Source: Bathymodiolus brooksi | Taxonomy: Eukaryota > Mollusca > Bivalvia > Mytilida > Modiolidae | Length of the DNA: 64,000 nucleotides | Direction: 5' to 3' | Assembly: GCA_963680875.1 (NCBI GenBank) | Contig: OY804575.1 | Span: 106,796,505 to 106,860,504 of the forward strand | Shown here: piece by piece, positions 10,687 through 21,590 of the stretch | How positions within the stretch are numbered: the stretch's first letter is position 1 | How the letters are laid out: each line of letters opens with the position of its first letter | Made by a program: the position numbers and the translations under genes | Notes under the pieces: generated by a model | Told to the model about the DNA's origin: nothing | Databases searched by the model: none | Seen by the model: the letters and a program-made list of their open reading frames with translations, nothing else

Positions 10687-11060
10687 TCAAAACCAAACTT
10701 GGCAGAGATGTTTTCTATGAGGTCCTACACAAGAGTTGTTACTTTTATGCAGATTCGTCAAAAAACATGGCCACCATGTGACTTTGAAAATTCTGATTGG
10801 TCGATTTTCAAGAAACTTCTTCTCAAGAACCGCTGAAGGGATTGAATTGAAATCTGATATATATGTTCCTATGAATGTCTTTAACATGTGTTGTTACTGT
10901 TTGCGCCATTTGAAAATTCAAAATGGCCACCAGCGGAGGTCAAAGTTTGCATTGAAACCCTATGGGAAACAACATTTTCATCTTCTTCTTGAGAACAGCC
11001 GAACAGAATTTAACCAAACTTGGCAGAGATGTTTCTTGTGAGGTCCTAAAAAGTTGTCCT
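10687..11060 (+). repeat. About 165-bp tandem repeat, 2+ units
   Basis: 'GCAGAGATGTTT' plus 'GAGGTCCTA' recurs at about 10703 and 11024, with a diverged intermediate copy near 10850. Each unit also carries 'ATGGCCACCA' and 'TCTTCTTGAGAAC'-like words. It is non-coding and lies inside the TTAA element. Confidence 0.65.
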
Positions 11061-11410
11061 GGTTTGTACTAACTAAACCAACACACTGAGTGCTATCATT
11101 ATTGTGCATTGGACAATTTGTAATGCCCATTATCCTGACTTGGGTACTTTTCTGCTCTAAATGTGCAGAACTTCTTTTAGACCAGGAAAAACAAAGAGTG
11201 ACAATCTAAATTTATTTTATGCGACAATATAGTCAATTGTTTTGTCTTGGTCTTCAAATCTGGATTTCTGAGATGCTACAATATTATCCTGAGTTGGAGG
11301 TTGTGGAATTGGTGCAAGATGGACCGAGATTCTTCTGGGATCATCTACTTCCAACTGCACACGTTAATTCATTCCTTCATTATCTTGCAGTCTCATACAA
11401 ATGATGACCC

Positions 11411-11495
11411 TTAATAGTCTTGGAACTTAGGAATATGACTTGTCAGCTTTAACAGGCTGCACAGACCATCTAGCTGTCTTTTTGTTGTAACTTCT
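11411..11495 (-). CDS. TTAA-element minus-strand gene, putative last exon
   Basis: With an acceptor at GGTGGCAG|A, the 85-nt exon takes the two bases left over from the exon at 12107-12196. It reads 'REVTTKRQLDGLCSLLKLTS' then 'HIPKFQDY' and stops at TAA. A pyrimidine-rich tract TTTTTCTACTTCAG lies just upstream, giving an alternative acceptor 8 nt earlier, but that would leave the frame. The support is frame agreement plus a basic peptide; no domain is recognised. Confidence 0.4.
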
Positions 11496-11679
11496 CTGCC
11501 ACCTGAAGTAGAAAAATACATACAATGTAATTCACAAGAATAAAACAATAGAATTGAGATTATGATCTATGGAGCCCTAACTTTCAATTCAAGATGAATA
11601 TCTCGAATGTATAGTGAATGAGCAACTAACCATATCATTACAAGTCCACTTTATGAAGGATTTGAGTGATTTGTAGACA

Positions 11680-11876
11680 GATTTTAGGTTGTGGTCATCC
11701 CTCAAGAAGTTCTACGGCAGGCATCACGAGCTGGTCAATGGTTACAGGGTTGTCTGTTACCCAAATCAGAACTGATCTTCATTTGTTGTTGATGTCTTTC
11801 CCTTCATCGGATGGGACTTCTACCGGACTTGACCATGGACAATGCAGCGGGTTTGCGACTTTCGATTGACCCTTCT
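11680..11876 (+). repeat. Retroelement-like remnant ('RHHELV' family)
   Basis: The phrase 'AAGTTCTACGGCAGGCATCA', then 'CGAGCTGGTCAA', then 'CATCGGATGGGAC', would read as a FYGRHHELV-type peptide. It has a diverged partner at 25150-25300 ('CTACGGTCGTTATCACGAAC'). This is a dispersed coding-derived repeat; I cannot name the parent element with certainty. Confidence 0.5.
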
Positions 11877-12012
11877 GAAGCCTATGATCAAATATCAGAT
11901 TGCTGCCATAAATAATTACTGAGAAAAATGTTATGAACATCTTGGGACGAACGGACGGACAGAGGTAAAACAGTATACCCCCTCCCTTCCAGTGGAGCGG
12001 GGGTATAATAAA
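11876..12012 (+). repeat. Short copy of the GACGGACGGACAG repeat
   Basis: It shares 'GACGGACAGAGGTAAAACAG', TATACCCCC and GAGCGGGGGTATAATA with 9255-9620. Confidence 0.8.
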
Positions 12013-12106
12013 GCTCCTATGACATATGATCATGCATGGTTCTGTTATTAGGACAAAATTTCAAGTATGTAAGTTACAACTGAAACATGAAATTAACATG
12101 ACAAAC

Positions 12107-12196
12107 CTTAGAGTGAAGTTGAGGCTAGGTTCAAAATCTCCATCGTCAGAATCATCACCAACATCACTGCCCTCTTCAGTAATATCTATTGAGAGA
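12107..12196 (-). CDS. TTAA-element minus-strand gene, acidic exon
   Basis: The 90-nt exon lies between acceptor TATTCTTACAG|TCTC and donor CTAAG|GTTTGT. It reads 'LSIDITEEGSDVGDDSDDGD', then 'FEPSLNFTL'. The two bases GA left by the previous exon (12673-12768) plus its first T make GAT (Asp), so the join is in frame (phase 2 at both ends). Acidic linkers of this kind are common between the N-terminal part and the catalytic core of transposase-like proteins. No catalytic residues can be assigned. Confidence 0.62.
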
Positions 12197-12672
12197 CTGT
12201 AAGAATAAAATATAATTGTTTATTACAGTGTATGTGTATAATATCGAAACAAATTGTGTTATATGGTTCTGATGTGCAGCTGTATAACGAAAAAGCTTTT
12301 CAAAATAATATTAAATCTATATACATGTATCCAGCACACATCTACACAACCCAATATAAAGAGACAAAATTACATCAAAGTTCCAGGAAAAAATTTGGTA
12401 CGCCAGACATGCGTCAATTCTGTCCCAGTTTGGTTTCATTCCCGTAAGTTGCTAAGGAGGACTGGCCATTTCAGCTTGTGGATTGATGAAAATGTAACGA
12501 TGACGCAGAAGCCAACATGATCCCTATATAATATAGCTACTAGTAGTATCACTATGCAAGCCACAATAATTAATAGGAAACTGTTATACAAGTGACTGTG
12601 TTGAACAATATTGACAATGTTACCTATAAACATAATGTAGAATATGTCTAATCTTTAACAAAATGAACATAC

Positions 12673-12768
12673 TCAAATGGGTTCACAAATGAACTCGATT
12701 TCTCCAGTTTCATTGAAATGTGATGGCTGCTCATTTCTTCTACTCTAGAAATACCTTGGTCAGAATAT
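12673..12768 (-). CDS. TTAA-element minus-strand gene, internal exon
   Basis: The 96-nt exon has acceptor TTGATTTAG|ATAT and donor TTTGA|GTATGT. It reads 'YSDQGISRVEEMSSHHISMK', then 'LEKSSSFVNPF'. It is phase 2 at both ends and joins in frame to the acidic exon. The fragment has no family signature I know. It is one of four collinear exons in the 7-kb element, so a single transposon-encoded protein is the simplest reading. Confidence 0.58.
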
Positions 12769-13005
12769 CTAAATCAAAAGTACAAATATCAATCACTACA
12801 AAATCACATTTGTCTGAAATTACCAGTTTTTGTAGTAATTTGCCTAAAAAATTAAGATAATTTTACAAAAACCTGCATGATTTTAACACAGACATGGGCC
12901 ATCGGTCTACTGTTAAATTCACACACTGTGAAACATGCAAATTGCTATGGATCTTCACATTATTTCTTAAAAATCTTGTTTATAAATCATACTTACAAGA
13001 TCCAA

Positions 13006-13697
13006 ACTAAACAAGGGCAAAGCGTGGTGTATCCCCTCGCCTAAAAATTTGACCCGGTGACCTTGACCTTTGACTTTGAAAATCAATAGGGTTCCAGATT
13101 CTCTTAAGGACTAAGTATGTCCCAAGTTTGGTCAAAATCCATTGAAGGATGTTGATTCTAGAGTGTTCACAAGGATGTTACGCTGTAAAATTTTGACCCG
13201 GTTATCTTGACCTTTGACCTATGAGGCTATGACCTTGAAAATCAATAGGGTTTCGGTTATCTTAAGGACTAAGTATGTACCAAGTTTTGTCAAAAATCCA
13301 TTGAAGGATGTTGATTCTAGTGTTCACAAGGATGTTATGCGGTAAACATTTGAGCCTGTGACCTTGATCTTTGACATACGACCTTGAAAATCAATAGGGT
13401 TTCAGATTCTCTTAAGGACTAAGTATGTACCAAGTTTGGTCAAAATCCATTGAAGGATGTTGATTCTAGAGTGTTCACAAGGATGTTACACAGTAAAAAT
13501 TTGACCCTGTGACCTTGACCTTTAACCTTGAAAATCAATAGGGTTTCAAATTCTCTTAAGGACTAAGTATGTACCCACTTTGGTCAAAATCCATTGAAGG
13601 ATGTTGATTCTAGAGTGTTCACAAGGATGTGACGGACGGACGGACGGACGGTAGCGTTACTATATCCCTTCGCAACTTCGTTGGCGAGGGGATAAAA
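13006..13697 (+). mobile_element. Inserted repeat, four about 150-bp units, GGCGAGGGGATA ends
   Basis: It begins with TATCCCCTCGCC (about 13029) and ends with the inverted GGCGAGGGGATA (13682-13693). Between are four units of roughly 145-158 bp (near 13047, 13191, 13349 and 13500), each with 'TGACCTTGA', 'AATCAATAGGG', 'AAGGACTAAGTATGT' and 'CCATTGAAGGATGTTGATTC', then a (GACG)n run at 13631. It interrupts the roughly 400-bp tandem array: its left flank is the end of one unit and its right flank resumes the next. Confidence 0.8.
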
Positions 13698-14735
13698 TGC
13701 AATTCAAATGACAATTCTTTAAATAGAAAGCCTTTATATGAAAAAAACATATTGATTTCCCTCTATCATGTCTATGTTGATAATTCTAAGATAGTAAAGT
13801 ATAATTTTGGCTCCCTGAACTAAAAGTTATGTCCAAAATTGTTGAAATGTAGTAAAAAACTAGTTAATGTAATGTTTTTAGAATAGTCAAGAAATAAACT
13901 TGGTTTGCATAAGGAAATTGAAAACGATTTTCATTTAGTCATAGTCTAAAATATGCAGTTCAGGACATTTCAGTAAATTTTATAGTCACATATATAGAAA
14001 AGTTTCTGAAACTTGCAAATTTCTATGGATCTTCATATTATTTTTTAAAAACCTTGTTTATGTATCATACTTACAGGATCCAAACTAAAAATGCTACTGA
14101 AATGATACTTATTTAAATGGAAAGCTTTTTATATAAAAGATACATACTGATTTTCCACTATGGTGATAATTCAGACAGGAAGATATAATTTTGGCTCCCA
14201 TAACAAAGTTTTATGTTCAAACTTGTTGAAAAGTACTTTTAACCTTATTTATGTAATGTATTTCCAGTACCCAAGATATAAACTTGTTTGCATAAAGGAA
14301 TTGAAAATGATTTTCATTTAGCCATGGTCTAAAATATGCATTTTAGGACATTTCTGAAATTTTCAGTAAAACTTTGTAGTCATATATAAAAAAAGTTCTG
14401 AAACTTGAAAATTTCAATGGATATTCATATCATTTCTTCAAAACCTTGTTTATAATTATATATTATACTTACAGGATCCAAACTAAAAGTGCAATTAAAA
14501 TGAAGCTTCTTTAAATAAAAAGCTTTTATTTGAAAAATACATACTGATTTTCCATTATAGTGATAAAATCGCAGAAAGTAAGGTATATATTTTTGGTTCC
14601 CAAAACTAAGTTTCATGTCCAAGTTGTTGAAATTTGATAAAATTAAAAGCCTAATTATATGTTGTATATCAAAGAAATAAATTTGCTTGAATAAAAAGAA
14701 CTTTATAGGATTTTCATTAAGCCATGTACAGTTTT
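13698..14735. repeat. About 400-bp tandem array (about 2.5 units)
   Basis: Successive units end in 'CTTACAGGATCCAAACTAAA' at about 14091 and 14488, and an earlier end at about 13005 is cut off by the insertion at 13006-13697. Shared interior words include 'GATTTTCATTTAG' and 'GTAAAATATGCA'-type strings. In the minus orientation each end gives CCTGTAAGTAT, a donor-like site, but no convincing exon precedes it. Confidence 0.75.
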
Positions 14736-15032
14736 AATTCTTGCATTAAAAATGAATTGATTCGATATTTTTTTTAAATTGATAATAATTAACTGCATTG
14801 TCATTGATATCATTTTTGCACTCCCATTTCCCCTTTGCTGGCCTCTTAAAATTTGTGTTTGTTTACCTCGCAAATACGGCCGTTTTATGCTACTCATTGA
14901 CAATAATTTGCTGTTGCCAGGTGCAAAATTACATATATTGATTAATATCTACCGAAAATGATCATAGGCATCATCATAAATTCATAAAATATGAAAAACG
15001 ATTGAGAAAAGAAGGCAACATGTTCGGCTTAC

Positions 15033-15215
15033 CTATCAACAATGAATAATCAAGCACTTCCTTGAGTTCGCTCCATCCAACGGTAACGGTCCAACTGATC
15101 CCCTACATATATTCTGCATTTGTTCCATTTGGAAGATACTTCACTTCTATTCCTCTTTATCTCTGAATCCGTCAAAGTCCGCTTTCTTCCACGCGTTGAC
15201 AGTTTCTCTTTTGCC
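15033..15215 (-). pseudogene. TTAA-element minus-strand gene, N-terminal exon with frameshift
   Basis: The minus strand reads 'STRGRKRTLTDSEIKRNR', then 'KCRIYVGDQLDRYRWME'. One extra base shifts the frame, after which '..ELKEVLDYSLLI' continues to a donor GATAG|GTAAGC. The motif RIxIGxxxDR-WMELKE also occurs at 29.7 kb in a decayed relative ('RINIGHLHDRWMELKEKL'), which supports a real conserved coding segment. It is the first exon inside the right TIR and would start the gene whose later exons are at 12673, 12107 and 11411. Function is unknown; transposase N-terminus or accessory protein is inference. Confidence 0.6.
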
Positions 15216-16599
15216 CAAGAACCACATGTTGTTTATTGTTTCTAAACAGTGCGCATGCTCAAGACGTGTTCACATTGAAGGCCATATGAATAGATTTGAA
15301 TATTGTCATCCAGACAATAATTCTGATAACGATAGTTTTGGGGTTTTTTTGTCAAAAAAATCGTATCTTTTGCAACATAACTCGGTGTTAATCTTCATTT
15401 TATGAAGGTCAGTACGGAAATCGACAATAATTTTGGGTATAAAAAAATTACGCAGCTGGTAGACAATATCCCTTTAATTAGAAGATGTCTTCCAGGTGTA
15501 GGTGCGCACGTTTATAGAATGCTTGCTGTTTCAACGAATTTGTCTCATCACTGGTTAGTGTGAGGATATTGCTTTTTTTTCTTTTTTCTTATTAATCCCG
15601 TGTTCTTTTTTGGGTAAAATGCCATTATTGCATTGCTGACTATTAAGACCTTGCATTTATATTTCAACTTGAAATGCGATTACGACATTTACAAACGATT
15701 TCATATTTTAACTCTAGTTTATATGTCTGTCCGTCTATATCACTTTTACGTTCCTTATTGACTCTTTGTAGGAACATTAGGCATATAAAACAATCTACAG
15801 TTAAAAAAAAAACTTTGAAAAACCGCCGTAACTCGAAAAAGAACAGATAAAACAATGACAAAAATAAAAAGGTCAAAGAGACAAACAATAATATATAAAA
15901 CACTACACAGAAAACTAAATATTGAACACGAATCCCGCTAAAAAAATACGAAGCAGTTTTGACACGTTTGATTGCAACCCCATTAAGATGGGCATACTGA
16001 TTGATATATCTTGAATTAACATTTTTCAAGAGTTGTGGTCAATTAAATTACCGCCTTCAAATCACTGTTACGTGGAAATAAGTGACTTCCCCTGTACTCG
16101 TGATAAAGAAATACCAAGAAACTCCGCTTATACCATGTTCTGTTCATAACGAATCATCTTCCAATTTACAGATGCTTGCTTCAACTCGTAATTACCTTTC
16201 AACGATATTCATATATTGTTCATTATACAATCGATGCCATGTGTTCCATCGTTATTTCTTAATGAACAGTAAACACGTTGTACATTACCTTATTATGACT
16301 ATTATAGTATTGGTTTTGATAGAAAATATAGCTTCAACATTCCAATTAGTTATAGAAAAAAATGCACTTCAACTGCAAATTCTGATATAAAAGTTCTCTT
16401 ATCGAACTTTATTGTGACTTGAACACTTTATTGTAAATTAGACTCGTCCCATATTTGTCTCTTTTAATTCATTTTTTTTAGAAAATTGCTGCTTATGATC
16501 ATCACCTCATTGAAAATTATTATATATATTATCAGACGTATATTTAGTATTAACCTAGTATCCTTAGTAACTTTGAGATTCAGTTGGACAGATATATTG

Positions 16600-16752
16600 C
16601 AGGGGCGGATCCAGGATTTCAAGTTCGGGGGACGCACTTAAGAAAATTGCGCCGAGCAGAGGGAGGCGCGAAAATTTTTGGGGTATTTCGTGTGAAAAAT
16701 CACGATTTTACGCCAAAAAATCTTATTTTTTCCAATTTTGGATCCGCCCCTG
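16600..16752. mobile_element. 153-bp hAT-type MITE
   Basis: The ends are CAGGGGCGGATCCAGGATTT and the inverted TTTGGATCCGCCCCTG. TATTG stands directly outside both (16595-16599, 16753-16757). CAGGGGCG tips are characteristic of hAT transposons. The 5-bp rather than 8-bp duplication matches the hAT5 group and the larger element at 30430-31745. Confidence 0.85.
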
Positions 16753-16984
16753 TATTGTATGGTTGTCACTTGCTTCTAGACGTTTGTATAATATACTTTA
16801 TTTCATGTGACTGTATAATGAATTCTTCATTATCCTATACAATATTGCTGAGTTAGATTGCTGTCAAATTATAATATTAAGTATATATGTACCATCTACA
16901 CACGCTTATACACAGGTCTTACGTATATCCCTAGATTTGCCTTACGAGAAAATGTAACACTACGATTTTTGAAGGTCCTTTTTG

Positions 16985-17203
16985 AGGGAGTGGATGTAGT
17001 CGAGTGGTCTAGGGCGCTGGACGTAAGGCTAAGCGAAAGGTGCTGCAGTGTAACAATGGTGTGGGTTCAAATCCCGTCGAGGGAAGAACAAAAATTTGAC
17101 AGCTCTAAAATCTAATTCTAACACTGTTTGGTTTAATTTTCAGACGTATATATTCTAACACTGTTTGGTTTAATTTTCAGACGTATATATATATAGCTTT
17201 AAA
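16985..17203 (+). mobile_element. SINE family C, from a type II (Ser/Leu-like) tRNA
   Basis: The head 'GTCGAGTGGTCTAGGGCGCT' plus GGAC resembles the A-box half of tRNA-Ser/Leu, and 'GGTTCAAATCCCGTCGAG' is a B box. The spacing between them allows a long variable arm. A tail follows in which TTCTAACACTGTTTGGTTTA and 'ATTTTCAGACGTATATA' are duplicated in tandem. A second copy, inverted, lies at 36839-36999. The recurrence with a shared tail argues for a SINE rather than a working tRNA gene. Confidence 0.75.
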
Positions 17204-17522
17204 ATTTCTGAGTTAACGTTAAACAACAATTCTGGATTTTGTAAATTGTTCTGGCATTGTGGTTCAGTTTTGATCCGAAAATGTCACATGTCATCATGTT
17301 ATATTTTAAATTGTGCTTATGTAATGTACGTCCGTGTCATTCATAGAAATTCAAGATTAGTGTTTTTATGCATAGTCCAAATCTCTACCAGAGACAAGTG
17401 CCCGTTATCATTTTTTAAAACGACAGGAGGTTGTTGCCTCATGATACTCGATCGTATTTTAATTTAGAAATAACTCGCTATATTATATAGGGGGATATAT
17501 TAGGCGCTCCTGAAGGATTACT

Positions 17523-17783
17523 AGGGGCCGTCGGTGGCCGTGATCGTATGGTACTTGGATTTACAACTACCTGTGTAATCAGTGCCTATCACCACTGATG
17601 TTGTGAGTTCGAATCTCGATCAGGGCGAGGTGTACAACATTATGTGATAAAGTTTGACAGTGACTTGTGACATGTCGGTGGTTTTCTCCAGGTCCTCCGT
17701 TTTCCTCCACCAATAAAACTAACCGCCACGATATAATTGAAATATTGTTGAAAGTGGTGTTAAACACCATCAAACAAACAAGT
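17523..17783 (+). mobile_element. SINE family A, full-length reference copy
   Basis: The head GGGGCCGTCGGTGGCCGTGA, 'GTGAGTTCGAATCTCG' (B box), 'GCGAGGTGTACAACATTATG', 'GATAAAGTTTGACAGTGACT', 'CCTCCACCAATAAAACTAAC', 'CACGATATAATTGAAATATT', and the end 'GTGGTGTTAAACACCATCAA' with (CAAA)n. It is tRNA-derived, about 260 bp, and similar to mollusc SINEs such as the RUDI/V-SINE or MetaSINE groups; exact family assignment needs a library. Confidence 0.9.
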
Positions 17784-18925
17784 AATTACTATCAAATGCC
17801 CCAATGTTTTTAATCTGAATATATTTTATTTGCAAATATATACAAACAATTATTACAGCTGAAAATTTTAGCAACGGTTCTTTCCGCTTAATAGCTTATG
17901 TTAGTTCTGTATGACTGAAGTTGGCGGTTGATGTTACATTGCAATGAACATTTTGTATGTATTTAAGTATCTACAAGAAGAATACTCATACGCTGACAGG
18001 TACTCACTCTGTGTAGTTTTTAAATCTTGTAGTGGTTGTGGTTTCAACATTACTTTTCTTTTAAATGCTTACTGCTCTCTTCAAAGAGATCACATAAGAT
18101 TATAAAAAGAGGATTTAAACAGTGGTGGACAACAATTCCACAACAATCAACAAAACGTACAACCACCTCTCATTGACCTTAAATCATCTAATACAATAAG
18201 ACCACAGTATCTATCAATTGAGAAAAACAGTTTGTTATTTAACATTATATGGTCGAAACCTAAAAATAGTTGAATAATTATTCACTATAGAATTAATCTT
18301 AAAACAGAATATTGAAATAATATGACTAATGTTCTCCGTTGCGGGTACAACCTCTGCGCAAAGAAAGTCCGTTGATTGTGTGGGTATCATCCCATGGACG
18401 AGTGCATCGTATTTGTTATAATATACAACTCTCCTTGCAGGGCCTCGGAGAGAAATTTTGGAAGGCGAAACAAGACTGCTTTGGGGCCCCGGGACAGACT
18501 GAAACTTCTCTCAAAATTGCGGATTTTAGGTCCAATAAAACCACTGGTATACTTTAATAAATGCTTTATTTCCTGTGCAGCAGAATGTTCAGATAACATA
18601 TATTTTATACGAAATTTTACATAATTATTTTTTCTAACTAAACTAAAAATAGTTGAAAGTACAAAAAACAAACCAAACAAAATGAAAAAAATCAAACTAA
18701 AGATTCACAGGCCCTTTCTTGGCTCTCCGGGACCCGGACCGATGTACCGGATGAACCCCCCTCTCATAGGCCCTACATTGCACTCCAACAGTTTTCTATG
18801 AGTTATCATTAAGATGTAACCATCCAATTCATTATCTCCCCTTGCACTACTGGCAACAAAAAACAGATCTCTCAAGGCCATCCTAGTGCCATATTTTTAC
18901 CTGTTTGTACACTTATTTTCGCCAT

Positions 18926-19106
18926 TAAGTGCCTATCACCACTAGTTGTGAGTTCTTATCCCGCTCATGTCGAGGTGTACTCGATACAACATTATGTGAT
19001 AAAGTTTGCCAGTACCTTGCGACCGGTCGGTAGTATTCTCCTGGTACTCCGGTTTCCGAAATAAGTGAAATGTTGTTGAAAGTGGCATGAACCACCATAA
19101 TACTAA
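18926..19106 (+). mobile_element. SINE family A, 5'-truncated and internally deleted
   Basis: It starts at the 'AAGTGCCTATCACCACTAGT' segment and includes 'GAGGTGTACTCGATACAACA', but the CCTCCACCAATAAAACTG block is lost. It ends 'GTGAAATGTTGTTGAAAGTG'. Confidence 0.8.
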
Positions 19107-19677
19107 CCATTGTTCTCTCTATGAATATATAGCATAGTAACTAGATGTTTACCAACGAACAATCAAACAACCAACGGTCGGTTGTAATTTTAAAATATAT
19201 GTAGTTTTTGAGAATATGTCTCTTAAATTAACAATTTCCATTGAACTAAATATATTTGTTTAGTATATCAGGCTAAGGATCTCTCTAGAAATAATATTCA
19301 TGTCCACTGGACATATATTTTAAAAAACAAACATATCTTTTTAAAATCTAATAATAACAAGTAGTTTAATAGACAGTTTTACACTCGAGTAATGTTCCAG
19401 TTCCGACCGGTCTGTTGTAATGAATAGAAAGAGCATGAGTCCGAGTGGCGACATGTGTAAATAGCTTAAAGGGAATAGTTGGCAAATTATTTCTAAATCC
19501 GGAGAAATCCGGAGTTATCTTTAGATAGATATATATGTTTATTTAGAATATCTACCCCTTTAGATCTGGGGCACATACAGGCGTGGTACTTGCAGTGCGT
19601 CTAAAATATAATTATATACATATTACAATATAAAATAAAAAAAGATAATACTTTAGGTTATACATTAAAAATATATT

Positions 19678-20035
19678 TCAATCAATATTTAAAACACTTG
19701 ATCGGAAAACATACATCCTTTTTAACATATTTTTACCTATCCGATCGAAGAAATCACCACACTGTTGGTTAAAAGAATAACACGTGCCCCCAATTAAGAA
19801 TTGTAGCTTTTGCAAAGGCGACAACTCTGTGAAATCCAGACCGGGCATAAAGACAAGCATATGGTCAACAATTTCTTGAAATCTTTGATCTCTTGTATTT
19901 TTGTATGCCGAACATTCAAGTAAGAAGTGTTGAAGGGGTTCAGTGGCATTGTAAGGACACGCTTCGCATACCGAGCTGTCACGTAACTTCATAGAAGATT
20001 GCGTGCCTGTAGCACCTCTGGATAAAAGAGGTATT
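19678..20035 (-). pseudogene. LINE reverse-transcriptase C-terminal fragment
   Basis: The minus strand reads 'SSVCEACPYNATEPLQHFLL', then 'ECSAYKNTRDQRFQEI'. The C-x2-C-x8-H-x4-C knuckle followed by a helical tail is typical of the 3' end of non-LTR retrotransposon ORFs of the CR1/L2/Jockey type. The open frame runs about 119 codons from near 20035 to the stop at 19678. The RT catalytic motif is absent, so it is a 5'-truncated remnant with part of its 3' UTR downstream. A related fragment is at 51227-51545. Confidence 0.8.
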
Positions 20036-20039
20036 GCAT

Positions 20040-21500
20040 TTGCAGACTATTTAAAACCTAAAGGTAAGTAACAAACGAATTTATGTTCCCGCAAAATCTT
20101 TGGGCCAATGTGCGGTCAAATGCAAAACGATTAAATAATGAACCATGACCATTACACGAACTACCCATTAGTTTTCTTACTCCAAAAGACCTTTAGCATT
20201 GTTGGGCTTTCCAATTTTTAACTCGGTGTACCTGATAAAAAGTTTTATTCCTGAAACACTCCCTGTGCACAAAATTAAACAAGTCACCTTCAAAAATTAA
20301 ATTATTCTTGAACTATAATAAACTGCAAGGTTGCATTAAAATCTGAAGCTTACACGATGTGACACCTCGAGCTCAGAACAGATTAGAGTGGAAACAAATT
20401 TTCGGACTTGTATATTACGTAAAGTTAAGAATTTTTTTTCGCTTTCCGAATATTGTTCGCTAAAATGTCCTGCAAGATCGATCGCATTTAACATAATTTA
20501 TCATCGTCAAAACTTGCGCTTAACGACTATAGAATATGATGATGTTTTCACCTCTTATTGAGTGCCATGTCAAAAAGGTAAACATGTTTAGACAGACATA
20601 TTGTCTGTCCAGAACATTCCTCGTCAGTTTGACATCCTTTGTGTACATCAATGTTTTGTTAAATGATGACCTTGACATGTGTAAAAATAGAAAACATGCT
20701 GTTAATTTTTTATTAATTTGTCTGATATTATCAGTTCTACAGTGCTCATTATAACAGTTGCTTCTTGAACCATCTATATCAAGTGGCAGTGAGAACAAAC
20801 AATTGTATACATCTATTATTTTGATTCGATAGATAAATAAAAGAAATGGATTTTTCACAGCTGATCTTTGTATCGAAGTTCAAACGTTTGATAATTGTTA
20901 TCAGCTTCTCAGATGTATTCATGCAATAATCATACTCAGGTCATAACGCTTTGGCAATGAAATGGAGGGAGACCACATGCACTCCTTGTTTCTAAATTTG
21001 TTAACTATCCACACCACGGGAGTCACTTCCTATATACAGATGTGTCACTAGTATGGTTGATTTTTTCAACTTTCAACTATCAATGGATGGGGATTTTACG
21101 CTATGGTATATATCAATGACATACAGCCTCCCTACTTCTTTATTGTTAAAATAGATTCTTCTGCTGTGCTTCTGTAAATCTGTAAAATATGATCTGACCA
21201 TTTTTTTTGAAAACCTGAATCGTGTATGATTAAATAAATTTGGATTTTAATCTAATATATAATTTAGTCACCAATGACACTACATGTACAGTATATGAAT
21301 AGGTATGGGTTTGGTACTACGAAGATATGAATGTGTATGGTTTTCATATAGGTTTTCAAGCCAGAGCTTACCTTACCGAATAATAACAAAAGTGATCTCC
21401 CATTATATACACTATCTAAAGAGAAAGGTACTAATTTTTTCTCAACAAATTCAATCGGCTCGTATTTTTTGTGGACTTTGTTATTCGACAGTCAGCGATT
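20040..21500. other. Non-coding stretch
   Basis: No gene, SINE or inverted repeat is recognised. The short open frames here have no recognisable motifs. Confidence 0.5.
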
Positions 21501-21530
21501 CGTTCAACTGATTATCAATAACGTATTCAA

Positions 21531-21590
21531 CGCCACGATATAGCTGAAATACTGCTAATGTTGGCGTTAAACACCAATCAATCAATCAAC
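21531..21590 (+). mobile_element. SINE family A, 3' tail fragment
   Basis: It reads 'CGCCACGATATAGCTGAAAT', 'GTTGGCGTTAAACACC', then (AATC)n. Confidence 0.8.

Larger units (their letters stand above)
8418..15473. mobile_element. 7-kb TTAA/TIR transposon carrying a P2X7-ballast gene
   Basis: Left and right ends are inverted copies of each other over about 100 bp, starting AGGGATATTGTCTACCAGCT. TTAA stands immediately outside both ends (8414-8417 and 15474-15477). TTAA duplication is the mark of the piggyBac and Kolobok superfamilies. Ends with GG near the tip fit Kolobok better, which is inference. Contents on the plus strand: the last exon of a P2X7-ballast-domain protein (10170-10433). On the minus strand: exons at 15033-15215, 12673-12768, 12107-12196 and 11411-11495. 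Later insertions and arrays (9255, 10487, 11680, 13006, 13698) enlarged it. No DDE catalytic core was recognised, so the copy is probably dead. A decayed right arm of a relative lies at 29640-30145. Confidence 0.85.

Noticed and set aside
14060..14500. Repeated 10-nt microexon (TTTGGATCCT) between AG and GTAAGT on the minus strand
   Set aside because: It is attractive but rests only on two short matches within a tandem repeat; no flanking coding exons support it.
15664..16029. 121-codon hydrophobic minus-strand frame
   Set aside because: The Phe/Leu-rich stretch comes from A-rich DNA; a similar T/A-rich phrase at 2440-2540 shows it is a dispersed repeat.
16985..17090. Functional tRNA-Ser/Leu gene
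   Set aside because: No clean cloverleaf or anticodon can be placed, and an inverted copy with the same tail exists at 36839-36999, as expected of a SINE.
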